Source of the DNA: Sciurus carolinensis
Taxonomy: Eukaryota; Chordata; Mammalia; Rodentia; Sciuridae
NCBI RefSeq assembly: GCF_902686445.1
Contig: NC_062221.1
Span: forward strand, 36,038,575 to 36,102,574
Length of the DNA: 64,000 nt
Reading direction: 5' to 3'
The notes beneath the pieces are model-generated. The model made no database searches. It saw only the letters and a list, made by a program, of their open reading frames with translations, and was not told where the DNA came from. Within the stretch, counting starts at the first letter, position 1. Every line of letters starts with the position of its first letter. Shown here piece after piece: positions 1 through 10,637 of the stretch. The position numbers were made by a program, and so were the translations under genes.

Positions 1-249
1 GGCAGTTTTTGCTGCTTATCGATTCCCTGCTGTTTACCCCATTTGTCTGCTGTGATGACCTGCAGTCTGCCAGCATATCAACGCCTTTTTTGAGTGAAGA
101 TTGCTCACTGTCAGGCGCCTATCATCCATCATTTGCCTGCCTCTTGCCTTTCCATCGCCTGCCTTACATCACCCAATGCACGAGGTTCACCTCCCGATCA
201 CCCGACAACAGTCAGCAAACTGATCACTGACCAGTGGAGCACCAACTGC

Positions 250-780
250 CTGTCAGAAAAGGACTTCAGATTATACATGATTAAGATGATTCGCAAAGCA
301 AAGGATGAGTTAAGAGAGCAAATGCAGGCAATGAATGATAATACCAATAAGCTGAAAGAGCAACTGCAAGAAGCAAAAGATCATTTCAACAAGAGATAGA
401 GATTATATTATTATAATGAAAATGCCTAACATTCAAAATAAAGATAGGATTTTGAAGACCGCAAGAGAAAAGCATCAGATTACCTATAGGGGGAAACCAA
501 TATGGATGGCAGTCGAATTCTCAACCCAGACTGTAAAAGCTAGAAGGGCCTGGAACAACATATTTCAAACTCTGAAAGAACATGGTTGCCAACCAAGAAT
601 CTAGAACCAGCAAAACTAACCTTCAGATTTGAAGATGAAATAAAATCCTTCCATGATAAACATAAGTTAAAAGAATTTATAAATAGAAAGCCTGCGCTAC
701 AGAATGTTCTCAACAAAATATTCCATGAGGAGGAAATGAAAAACAACGATGTAGGTCAGCAAAGGGAGGAACTACCTTAG
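250..780 (+). pseudogene. L1 ORF1 remnant (RNA-binding chaperone), internally deleted
   Basis: Intact L1 ORF1 proteins are trimeric, with an N-terminal coiled coil, a central RRM and a C-terminal domain; they coat L1 RNA. Positions 277-396 encode a charged, heptad-like segment (AKDELREQMQAMNDN and so on) ending at a stop at 397-399. The C-terminal domain starts almost at once, near 405, with residues such as DRILKTAREK, then FSTQTVKARRAW. The RRM and the distal coiled coil, roughly 80-100 codons by family comparison, are missing. One base is lost near 601-603, so the last part (PAKLTFRFEDEIKSF to the stop at 778-780) is in another frame. The start codon is unclear; an ATG at 94 lies in frame with the coiled coil. 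Confidence 0.85.
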
Positions 781-836
781 AGAAAAAACATTCAAAGGAG
801 AAACCAAGCCAACGTAAAAACCAAAAATAAGCCCAA

Positions 837-3800
837 ATGACTGAGAATACGAATCATATCTCAATAATAACCCTGAATGTTAATGGCCTAAATTCATCAA
901 TCAAAAGGCATAGACTGACAGAATGGATTAAAAAGAAAGACCCAACAATATGCTGCCTTTAAGAGATTCATCTCATAGAAAAAGACATCCACAGACTAAA
1001 GGTGAAAGGATGGGAAAAAACCTACCACACACATGGACTCAGTAAAAAAGTGGGGGTTTCCATCCTTATATCAAATAAAGTGGACTTTAAGCCAAAGTTA
1101 GTTAGAAGGGATAAAGAAGGACATTTCATACTGCTTAAGGGAACCATAAATCAGGAAGACATAAAATAGTAAATATTTATGCTCCAAACAATGGTGCATC
1201 CCTATACATCAAACAAATCCTTCCCAATTTCAGGAATCACATAGACCACAACACAATAATTCTGGGTGATTTTAACACACCGCTGTCACCACTAGATAGA
1301 TCTTCCAAACAAAAACCAACCAAAGAAACCATAGAACTCAATAACACAATCAATAACCTAGACTTAATAGACATATATAGAATATTCCATCCATCAATGA
1401 GCAGATTCACTTTCTTCTTAGCAGCACATGAAACCTTCTCGAAAACAGACCATATGTTATGCCACAAAGCAGCCCTTAGGAAATGCAAAAAAATAGAGAT
1501 ACCCCTTTGTGTTCTATCAGATCATAATGGATTGAGAGTAGAAATCAATGACAAAATAAAGAACAGAAATTACTCCAACACCTGGAGATTAAATAATATG
1601 CTATTGAATGAAACATGGATAACAGAAAACATCAGAGAGGAGATAAAAAAAAATTCTTAGAGGTCAATGAGAATTACAATACAACATATCAAAATCTCTG
1701 GGACACTATGAAAGCAGCATTAAGAGGAAAATTCATTGCATGGAGCGCATTCCAGAAAAGAATGAAAAGTCAACAACTAAATGACCTAACATTACAGCTC
1801 AAAGCCCTAGAAAAAGAGGTATAGAATAACAGCAAAAGTAGTAGAAGACAGGAAATAATTAAAATCAGAGCTGAAATCAATGAAATTGAAATGAAAGAAA
1901 CTATTCAAAAAATTGACAAAACAAAAAGTTGGTTCTTTGAAAAAGAGAGCAAATAGACAAACCCTTAGCCACACTTACAAAGAGAAGGAGAGAGAAAACT
2001 CAAATTACTAAAATTTGTGATGAAAAAGGAAATATCACAACAGATACCACTGAGATACATAACATAATGAGAAGCTACTTTGAAAATCTGTATTCCAACA
2101 AAATAGAAACTACCGAAGACGTTGACAAATTTCTAGAGACATATGCTCTTCCCAAACTGAACCAGGAGGACATACACAATTTAAACAGATCAATATCAAG
2201 CAATGAAATAGAAGAAATCATTAAAAACCTACCAACCAAGAAGAGCCCAGGACCAGATGGATTCTCAGCCGAGTTCTACAAGACCTTCAAAGAAGAACTC
2301 ATTCCAATACTTCTCAAAGTATTCCAGGAAATAGAAAAGGAGGGTACCCTACCAAACTCATTCTATGAAGCTAATATCACCCTCACACCCAAACCAGGAA
2401 AAGACACATCAAGGAAAGAAAATTTTAGACCAATATCCTTGATGAATATAGATGCAAAGAGCCTTAAGAAAATATTGGCAAACCATATCAAAAAACATAT
2501 TAAGAAAATAATGCACCATGAACAAGTGAGGTTCATCCCTGGAATGCAAGAATGGTTTAACATCCGTAAATCAATAAACGTAATCCATGATGTCAATAGA
2601 CTTAAGGATAAGAATCATATGATTATATCAATTGACGCCAAAGAAGTGTTTGACAAAATACAACACCCCTTCATGCTCAAAACACTAGAAAAAATAAGGA
2701 TAGTAGGAACATACCTGAACATTGTAAAGGCTATTTAAGCTAAGCCCATGACCAACATCATTCTAAATGGAGAAAAACTGAATGCATTCCCTTTAAAAAT
2801 GGGAATGAGACAGGGATGTCCTCTTTCACCACTTCTATTCACATTGTCCTTGAAACTCTAGCCAGAGCAATTAGACAGACTAAAGAAATTAAAGGGATAT
2901 GAATAGGAAAAGAGGAACTTAAGCTGTCACTATTTGCTGATGACATGATTTTATATTTAGAGGATCCAAAAAACTCCTCCAGAAAACTTCTAGACCTCAT
3001 CAATAAATTCAGCAAAATAGCAGGCTATAAAATCAACATGCATAAATTTAAAGGCTTTTTATATGCAAGCGACGAAACATCTGAAAGGGAAATGAGGAGA
3101 ACAATTCCATTTGCAATAGCCTCAAAAAAAATAAAATACTTGAGAATCAATCTAACCAAAGAGGTAAAAGATCTCTACAGTGAAAACTACAAAACATTGA
3201 AGAAAGAAATTGAGGAAGACTTTAGAAGATGGAAAGCTCTCCCATGTTCTTGGATAGGCAGAATTAATTTTGTTAAAATGGCCATACTACCAAAAGTGCT
3301 ATACAGATTCAATGCAATTCCAATTAAAATCCCAATGATGTACCTTACAGAAATTCATCTGGAAGAATAAGAAACCCAGAATGTCTAAAGCAATCCTTAG
3401 CAGGAAGAATGAAACAGGGGGTATCGCAATACCAGAACTTCAACTATACTACAAAGCAATAGTAAAAAAACAGCATGGTATTGGCACCAAAATAGACAGG
3501 TAGATCAATGGTACAGAATAGAGGACATGGACACAAACCCAAATAAATACAATTTTCTCATACTAGACAAAGGGGCCAAAAATATGCAACGGAGAAAAGA
3601 TAGCTTCTTCAACAAATGGTGCTGGGAAAACTGGAAATCCATATGCAACAGAATGAAAATAAACCCCTATCTCTCACCCTGCACAAAAATCAACTCACAA
3701 TGGATCAAGGACCTTGAAATCAGACCAGAGACCCTTCATCTTATAGAAGAAAAAGTAGGTCCAAATCTTCAACTTGTTGACTTAAGATAAGACTTCCTTA

Positions 3801-4582
3801 ATAGGACTCCCATAGCACAAGAAATAAAAGCAAAAATCAGTAACTGGGATAGATTCAAACTATCTATAGATAGAGAGCCTACAGAGTGGGAGAATATATT
3901 TGCCGCTCATACTTCAGATAGAGCACTAATTTCCAGAATATATAAAGAACTCAAAAAACTCTACACCAAGAATACAAATAACCCAATCAACAAATGGGTT
4001 AAGGATATGAACAGATGCTTCACAGAAGAAGATCTACAAGCAATCAAGAAACATATGAAAAAATGTTCACCATCTTTAGTAATAAGAGAAATGCAAATCA
4101 AAACTACACTAAGATTCCATCTCACTCCAATTAGAATGGCGATTATCAAGAACACACGCAACAATAGGTGTTGGAGAGGATGTGGGGAAAATGGTACACT
4201 CACACATTGCTGGTGGGGCTGCAAATTAGTGCAGCCACTCTGGAAAACAGTGTGGAGGTTCCTTAGAAATCTTGGAATGGACCCACCATTTGACCCAGCT
4301 ATCCCACTCCTCGGCCTATACCCGAAGGACTTAAAATCTTCATGCTGCAGAGATACAGCCACATCAATGTTCATAGCTGCTCAATTCACAATAGCCAGAC
4401 TGTGGAACCAACCTAGATGTCCTTCAATGGATGAATGGATAAAGAAAAGGTGGTACATATATACAATGGAATATTACTCAGCCATAAAGAATAATAAAAT
4501 TATGGCATTTGCAGGCAAATGGATGAAATTGAAGAATATCATGCTAAGTGAGATAAGCCAATCTCAAAAATCCAAAAGATGA
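837..4582 (+). pseudogene. L1 ORF2 remnant (endonuclease / reverse transcriptase)
   Basis: ORF2 nicks target DNA and reverse-transcribes L1 and SINE RNA. The start is ATG 837-839, 56 bases after the ORF1 stop, followed by ITLNVNGLN of the APE-like endonuclease. TAA at 960-962 interrupts the segment that carries the catalytic Glu (CCL-stop-EIHL). GDFNTPLS at 1265-1288 and SDH at 1517-1525 keep their metal and catalytic residues. The reverse transcriptase runs from about 2067, with [11 protein letters not shown] and the FADD active site at 2933-2944 intact. Other in-frame stops are at 1822-1824, 2736-2738, 2900-2902 and 3788-3790. Frameshifts lie near 1165, in the A8 run 1647-1654, near 1950, near 2842 and near 3350. 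From 3791 to TGA 4580-4582 the frame is open for about 263 codons and holds the Cys motif (CWRGCG, HCWWGC). Confidence 0.93.
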
Positions 4583-4857
4583 ATGATCTCACTGTTAAGC
4601 GGATGATGACACATAATGGGGGGTGGGAGGGGGGCAAGAATGGAGGAAGGAGGGACTGTATAGAGGGAAAAGAGGGGTGGGAGGGGTGGGGGGGAGGAAA
4701 AAATAACAGAATGAATCAAACGACATTACCCTATGTAAATTTATGATTATGCAAATGGTATGCCTTTACTCCATGTACAAACAGAAACAACATGTATCCC
4801 ATTTGTTTACAATAAAAATAAATTAAAAAAATAAATAAATAAAATTAAAAAAAAAGT
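4583..4857 (+). other. L1 3' UTR with G-rich tract and poly(A) tail
   Basis: From 4616 to 4700 the strand is almost pure purine with repeated runs of three to seven G, a typical L1 3' UTR feature that can form G-quadruplexes. It is followed by a short mixed segment, AATAAA at 4811-4816 and an A-rich tail to about 4857. The reverse complement of the same block appears at 10770-10850 in the second L1 fragment. Confidence 0.85.
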
Positions 4858-4865
4858 AAATTACA

Positions 4866-5036
4866 TTTTCAGTTGGGAATGGTGGTGCAGGTTTATAAAC
4901 CCAGCCAATCTGGAGGCCAAGGCAGGGGATCACAAGTCCAAAGCCAGGCTCAGCAACTCAGCAAGGCCCTAAGCCACTCATTGAGAACTTTTCTCTAAAT
5001 AAATATACAAAAGTTGGGGGGTGGGGGTGGGCTTGG
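4866..5036 (+). mobile_element. Dimeric SINE (7SL/B1-like left half), right half damaged
   Basis: The left part resembles a B1/7SL monomer (GGTGGTGCAGG, then a GGAGGCCAAGGCAGG segment and AGCAAGGCCCTAAG). An A-rich linker follows, then a G-rich stub that may be the start of an ID half. The element stops where the LTR at 5037 begins. It directly follows the L1 tail, so it probably inserted in or beside it. Confidence 0.75.
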
Positions 5037-5524
5037 TGAAAGGTTGTTGAAAAAAATATTCCTGAGCCCCAAAGGAAAAAGCAAACATTCATCCTTCCAC
5101 AGCCACAATGTATCCTGGAAGGGAGGAGGCCAATACTCTGGGCCCTGGACTTTTTACCCTCTTTCATTGTCAATGAATCCTAGAAGGAGAAAAGCAAATA
5201 ATGAAGCTCTAACTAACAATGGGTCTCAGAGGAAGGAAGATAAACAATGAACACCTCGTTGTGAGCTTCTCCCAGTGACAATGGTTTTCAAATTTTTAAA
5301 ACTGCCTTCCTGAGATAACCTGCACAACTAGATCCCTGACTGTCCAAACAGCATGTCCACAGTCTCCAATGATTGATTCACGCTCATTTTCAACTATAAA
5401 ACTCAGACTCCTTATGTAACCCGTGGGCCATTTCCATACCCAGAAAATGAGCCCTCCCCTACCTGATTGATTGACTCTGCTGCTGATCAGTTTGAGATCT
5501 GCTTCCTTCCTGGTTACTTGTATA
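5037..5524 (+). mobile_element. Solo LTR, same family as 11902-12385
   Basis: It starts with TGAAAGG and shares an ordered series of blocks with 11902-12385: the opening 30 bases, a GGGCCCTGG block, an ACAACTAGATCCCTGA block, TATAAAA at 5395-5401 with a matching downstream segment, and a CTGCTTCC end. The TATA box shows + orientation. The right end (about 5524) is set only by alignment to the other copy and no clean TSD was seen. ERV class not determined. Confidence 0.7.
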
Positions 5525-5568
5525 TTCATTATGGTGCCAAAACCCTGTTGGTAATTTTTGCTTACATC

Positions 5569-5630
5569 TGGGGATGTGGTTTAGGGGTTAAGTGTTCTTG
5601 GGTTCAATCCTAGATATGCCTCCCCAGATA
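5569..5630 (+). mobile_element. ID-type SINE fragment
   Basis: CTGGGGATGTGG, then TTAAGTGTTC and TTGGGTTCAATCC are the A- and B-box parts of the tRNA-like ID unit. It is short, diverged and has no tail. It could be the right half of the dimer at 4866 displaced by the LTR, but the overlap does not prove this. Confidence 0.6.
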
Positions 5631-5697
5631 CATTTTCATATCCTTCCCTTTTGTCTCATTTCCACCTTTTTAAAATTTCTTCTATCCTATCTCAGTG

Positions 5698-6184
5698 TGT
5701 TACCAAAAAGCTCAATCCTTGTCCCTGATGCCAATCTAATAATAAGTACACAGTTCTGAGGAAAAAGAAAAAAATATATATTGCTTTGCTAGCAAAGGAG
5801 AAACCCAGGGGACTCCTGTCCCAGAGTCAGTGATTCTGCCCATACCAGGAACAAGGTCTTTTAAAGTGATGATTCAGAGGCTACATTCCACGTGTACTCT
5901 GTTGGAGTTGCAATTCACTTGTTAATTTGGGTGATAGTCATTTCTGAGAAATTCTGGTACCATTCCCCAAAATCTGAATTACTTCATTCCTGTGGTGGTG
6001 TGTACTCAAGGACTAATAAATCTGCCTACCATGGGGAAGAAAGGTAATCCTGTTTTCCCTGAGATTAGGGAAGGGGAGAGATTAGGTAGAGAGGAAGAGA
6101 AAGAAACATGCCCATTTTAGAAATAATTCACAGTTGCAGAGCAGCAAAGGCTATATTCAAAGCATAAAGTGGATCACTATTATA
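5698..6184 (-). mobile_element. Solo LTR (class I-like), family copy A
   Basis: Read on the minus strand this is LTR-like: a promoter-like TTTAAAAGACC, a TTTGCTAGCAAAGCAATA segment at the usual poly(A)-signal place (AATAAA mutated here), and an end in GGTAACA. The same order recurs at 23463-23943 and 25211-25712. The 4-bp AGTG flanks it at 5694-5697 and 6185-6188, as expected for gammaretrovirus-like (class I) insertions. Only the LTR remains; it has no coding region. Confidence 0.8.
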
Positions 6185-6188
6185 AGTG

Positions 6189-7140
6189 CTCCCTTTTTTG
6201 GCGGATTAAAGTCCAACACTGCCAGTCATAATGAATTCTAAGGACCACACTGTAATTCTTGGAAAAGATTAATGTTCAAATCTTAAAGCAAGCAAACAAC
6301 AACAGTTCTGAAGGTTTGAGAGACTGGGACAGACATGGTGCATGTAAATGTTGCATAAATTCTTGGGTCTAAAAGTCTTTCCCTTCTCCCCGACTCTTAC
6401 AATGTCTGAAATGTGCCTTTTCTTATCCTCCTGTTTTTAATGAAGTTAACCATACTATCAGGTGTAGGGTGATACCAGGAGATAACTTTTTAGACAAAAA
6501 AACGTAATTTGGAACCCCTTAAAATGCATTTCTCTTGAACTTTAATTCACATTGTATACCTATTAAAAAAGTCTTCTGCTACTCCCCCACTCTGTATAAC
6601 ATGTACCTTTTCAAGAATTTCTTCCATAAGAAAGAAAGTCTTTAAAGGAATTATCATAAAAATATCACACCCTTCCTGCCCAGCCACTCAATAAAAGGCT
6701 GGGTCATTCTCAGCTCATAGACGGGTTTGACTGCTCTCATAACCAAGGGTGTCTTGTCCTCTGGAGAAGCAGCCCCCTCCCCCTTTTCTTTACCTGATTA
6801 AAACTTTGCTGTATATCCTGCTTAGGTTATTCAGAGTTGGTTTTTACTGATACCAGGTCAAAAGTTCCTCTCTCCAGTTTCAGGTTTAGATGCACCTCAA
6901 CTTTACAAGGTTTTCTTTTTAATGTCTTAGTAGTGACATATTTTACTCAGTTCTAAATGAATGAAGATCATTATTCCTTGTGGATTATATTTGAAATTAT
7001 ATGCTATAACTCTTTGAATACCTGGTTTTATGTATTTTTGCTGTGAATTGGAAATCTTTATCTTGTCTTTTTCACCTTATTTATAATACTGCTGTATTCA
7101 GAGATTGCATTCAATCCAATATGATTCTTCATCTGTCTTG
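6189..7140. other. Unassigned non-coding sequence
   Basis: AT-rich sequence with no coding frame of note and no repeat I recognise. An AATAAA-containing block near 6690 (ACTCAATAAAAGGCTGGG) and the next 150 bases look somewhat like an LTR R/U5 segment on the + strand, but I could not match it to another copy. Confidence 0.4.
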
Positions 7141-7144
7141 AAGT

Positions 7145-7408
7145 TTAAAAATAACAGCCAAAAGAAAAATCAAAGTCTCTTAAATAAAAAGGGGTCAGGG
7201 ATAACCCTCCCTTTCCTGTAAGAACAAATGTGAATTCTTTTCTTAAACCATTATCAGTTGGCAAGGGCAGATCATACTCCACTGTACTGGTTTGATAGAT
7301 GCCAATGTCCAGTTCTGTACTAATATTGTTTTTAGTCAAAACCTTAATATTAACAAAAGTGTCTGGAGACATACTGTAAGGAAATCCCACAAAAACCACG
7401 CCGGACAT
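7145..7408 (-). other. Unrecognised 87-codon open frame
   Basis: The minus strand is open from an ATG at 7406-7408 to a stop at 7145-7147. The peptide matches no family I know, has no signal peptide or membrane segment, and a T-rich stretch ending in CAG lies just upstream of its second Met. Its 5' end abuts or overlaps the LTR-like element at 7390-7850. Chance frames of this length occur elsewhere in the window, so it is probably not a gene. Confidence 0.15.
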
Positions 7409-7850
7409 GGAAAATCACATAAGGGAGTTTATTAAGCAAACAGAGTGTCTCCCTGCAGGGTAAGAGAGAAAATGAGAGGAAAAGAGAAAGGAAAGAGAAA
7501 GGTGTGCGCTAGAGAGTGGAAAAGTGAGGAGGAGAAAGAAAGTGATTGGTGGAGGAGAGAAAGCATGAGAGAGAAAAGATGGTGGGGTAGCTACCCTTAA
7601 GCAGTTTAATTCTCCTGGGCTAACAGGGGACCAATAACAGAGAAGGATACTTGCAAGCTGACTGATGAACCAATAGCTAGCTAGGATGTTCACAGACTGA
7701 CAAGTAGATGGGAGGCGGGAAAAATGGCTTCAGTGGAAAGGGCCGGGGAGAGCAGTTTTCAGACTGACAAGCTAGGTTGTGATGCAACAGAAAGGGCGGG
7801 GAGCAGCTTTGTATTACACATACAATCATAAACTTTCTTCTGGTGCCACA
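7390..7850 (-). mobile_element. LTR-like element on the minus strand
   Basis: The minus strand begins TGTGGCACCAGAAG at 7850. It then shows GC-box-like CCGCCC motifs, two ATTGGT (CCAAT-type) motifs, a pyrimidine-rich R-like tract and TTAATAAACTCCC, which supplies AATAAA near 7431. This is the order of a retroviral LTR. The lower boundary is uncertain (7320-7400), no TSD was identified, and no second copy is in the window. Confidence 0.65.
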
Positions 7851-8492
7851 TATTGAAGTGAAAGTTCATTAATTATGTATGGAGTTAGAGAGGGGAACTT
7901 TGCTTTGTACTTTAAGGCAACTCATGAGAATATTCTGCAAAACCTGTCTCAAGTGCTACGGCATCAATCATTTGTTAAAACAACAAAACAAACAAAAGAC
8001 CTCAATCCCATCCCTAGACATACTAACAATGGCACTTCAGTACTTAGGACCCAGAATCAACATTTAAAAAAATCATTCTCAATTAAGAACTACTGGTGTA
8101 TATTTCAGAATAAGTACATATTCCATAGAAATCTTTACCTTAATGTTATAAATGAAATTAACAATCAAGAATCTAGCAATCAATGACAGTGGATGATTTA
8201 CAATTGATAGTAAACAAAATTTACCTATTTAATTTTATTTTAAATATTATCTTATAAACATTTTTCTATATCAATCCAGAAATATATTAGATATTTTATA
8301 TATTTTATATAATATTTATAAGATATAAATTAAACATTTAATGGTAATTGAGAAGTTATTTTAAAAATAGTTTTATAATATTAATGTATATATAATGTTT
8401 ATAATATTCAACATTATAGTAACATGTATTCCAAGATTAGTAAGTATTTAATTTTATCTACAAAAGATTTGGGCTAAGGAATTTATTTTTAA
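7851..8492. other. AT-rich unique sequence
   Basis: Extremely A+T-rich, especially 8220-8420, with short imperfect ATATT repeats. No gene and no recognised repeat. Confidence 0.5.
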
Positions 8493-8509
8493 AAAGACAA
8501 GAGAGTTTA

Positions 8510-8708
8510 GGGGGGCATGGTAGCACATGCATGTAATCCCAGTGACTCAGGAGGCTAAGATGGGAGGATCACAAGTTCAAGATCAACCTCATCTATTTAG
8601 TGAGCAAGGCCCTAAGTAACTGAGGGAGACCTCATTTCAAAACAAAATAAATAAAAGGACTGGGGATGTTATCCAGTGGCCAGACACCTTTGGGTTCCAT
8701 CCCTGGTA

Positions 8709-8741
<33 letters not shown>

Positions 8742-8762
8742 AAGAAAGAAAGAAAGAAAGAA
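8510..8762 (+). mobile_element. Dimeric SINE (B1-like + ID) with long poly(A)
   Basis: The left half has the 7SL/B1 pattern (GTAATCCCAGTGACTCAGGA, GGATCACAAG). The right half has the ID pattern (GGGGATGTTATCCAGTGG, GGGTTCCATCC). The tail is 31 A followed by AAAG repeats. A 17-bp TSD with two mismatches flanks it at 8493-8509 and 8763-8779. Confidence 0.9.
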
Positions 8763-8960
8763 AAAGGCAATAGAGTTTACAAAGTATTATGGGTTGAAGT
8801 TTTAAGAATTTTGTATCCCAAAATTTTCTGCTTCACTGAGGAGAAAAAAGGAGCTCAGGAGGTGACAGAGTCAAAGTTGATCTGTTTCCTAAGGCCCTTA
8901 CCCTTTACTCTGGGTCTTGTTCCCACTTACAATATAGGTACATTTCTAATCAGGAAGAAG

Positions 8961-9140
8961 CTAGTAGTTAAGAGCATAGACTTTAAAGTCAACCAGACCT
9001 GGATTTGAGTGCTAACTAATCCTCCTTCATTAGAAAGTTTACTTAAATCCTTGTCTCAGTTCCACAACACATTGAAAGAAAATAGAACCTACCTCATTGG
9101 GGTGACATAGATGTTAAATGAAATATCAAATGTGTGGCAG
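8961..9140 (+). mobile_element. MIR SINE fossil
   Basis: It follows the MIR core: TAGTTAAGAGCATAGACTTT, a GTCAACCAGACCTGGATT block, then AACCTACCTCAT and a TTAAATGAAATA block. MIR is an ancient mammal-wide tRNA-derived SINE. Confidence 0.8.
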
Positions 9141-9389
9141 AGGTTTTGAAATTTTTACTTTTTGGTATCTAATGCTCATTGAGTGTTAGTTATTATTATA
9201 ATAGAAATAAAATAACAATATATAAAAACATGTATATACATAATATGTAATATTATGAGTACCTAGCAGTGCCATTGATATAGGACAGTTCCTATTTGGG
9301 GGACATGAGCAAATGACTATAATTACTCTCATACAAGTACATTGATTTGTATTACATTATTTCACTGAAATCTACTGATTTTTCTTTTA

Positions 9390-9595
9390 GGCTTTTTTTT
9401 TTTTTTTTTTTTTTTGGTACTAGGAATTGAACACAGATATGCTTTACCACTGAGCTATGTACCCAGTCCTTTTTATATTTTATTTTGAGTCAGGGTCCTG
9501 CTAAGTTTCTGAGGCTAGTCATGAACTTGGGATCATCCCTTCTTAACCTTCCAAATTGCTGGGATTACAAGTGTGCACCTCTGTGCCTGGCCTAT
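9390..9595 (-). mobile_element. Dimeric SINE
   Basis: On the + strand it opens with a long T run, then the inverse ID half (GGTACTAGGAATTGAACACA, CACTGAGCTATGTACCCAG) and the inverse B1-like half ending GCTGGGATTACAAGTGTGCA. A clear TSD was not found. Confidence 0.88.
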
Positions 9596-10424
9596 TTTAA
9601 TGACTTTATATGTCCAGTGTAGACAAGAAGTTATTGCTCTCTGCCTTATATTTGAATTTAATATACTTTTCAATAAGTAGTGCTTACATAGTTAAAAATA
9701 TATGTTTTACTTATATTAAGGTACATACCATACCAGGAAATGTATATTTATTTCATCTGTTTTATAGATGAAGGAACTATTGGTACATTCTTGTCCCAAA
9801 TTTCATAAGTTTCAAGGAGTGAATAGGGTTTCTAACCTGTAGTCTTGCTACAGTTTTTGCTTTTAACTTAACAATATAAAGCATCTCGGTTTCATAATAA
9901 ACCATAATTTGTGTAGTCAGTACTTTACTGAAACAAAATCATATTACTTCTAAACTTTTCATCTTATTATAGTCAAAGTTGCAATAAATAATTTCAAACA
10001 AAAAACACATATGCAAGTGTATCTGTAAATTCCTACAAGACAGATTTCCAAATCAAAAAGCAAATGCCTCTGTAATTTTGATAATTTTGTTGCCAAAATT
10101 ATACTTTTTGGTAATTTTTAGTTCTACTAGCAATGTATAATAGTATTTCCTCATAACCCTTCTTAAAGAATGTGTCGTCCTTAAGATTTTTGTCTCCAAA
10201 TAGGAAGAAAAGTGTTATTTCACTTTAGTTCTAATGTAGGAATGAGATTGTGTACCTTTACAAGATCAATTTGTAATTTATTTTCTGTTTATAATCTTTG
10301 TCAAGTTTTAGAAATTGTACTTTGTATATTTTCTTATAAAGATGTAGAAATTCTTTTTATGTATGGATCCTCTTACTGCAATGTGATTGAACTATTTTCA
10401 AGTTTTCACTTCTTAAAATAAAAT
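9596..10424. other. AT-rich unique sequence with a possible MIR trace
   Basis: No coding signal. At about 9757-9835 a TTTTATAGATGAAGGAAC block loosely resembles the MIR core, too weak to call. The rest is unassigned. Confidence 0.4.
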
Positions 10425-10637
10425 TTATTTTTGTGGAACTGTTTTAAATTTACAGAAAACTTCAGAAGAGAATACAAACAGTTCTTATATATTTTGTACC
10501 CAGTTACTATTATCTGTTATTTTTAATGTCTTTCATTAGTATATACATTTGTTAAAGCTCACAAACAAATATTGGGACATGATTATTAAGTCAAGCTCAT
10601 ACTTTTTTCAGACTTCTTTAGGTTTACTTTTTTCTTT

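Larger units (their letters stand above)
1..4857 (+). mobile_element. Degenerate L1 (LINE-1) retrotransposon, possibly entering from beyond the left edge
   Basis: The parts run in canonical L1 order: a 5' leader, an ORF1-like coiled coil and C-terminal domain, a short inter-ORF spacer, ORF2 with endonuclease, reverse transcriptase and C-terminal Cys domain, a G-rich 3' UTR, AATAAA at 4811-4816 and an A-rich tail. ORF1 carries a large internal gap, and ORF2 carries at least five in-frame stops and several frameshifts, so the copy cannot move by itself. No left TSD could be found, so the 5' end may lie outside the window. The antisense fragment at 10638-11682 matches its 3' third closely and belongs to the same broad lineage. 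Confidence 0.95.

Noticed and set aside
4866..5630. One dimeric SINE split by the LTR at 5037
   Set aside because: The ID part at 5569 lies about 45 bases past the LTR end, and an ID-like stub is already present before 5037. No TSD supports the split.
7145..7408. 87-codon minus-strand frame as a gene
   Set aside because: No recognised domain, and other chance frames of similar size occur in the window. Kept only as an unassigned frame.
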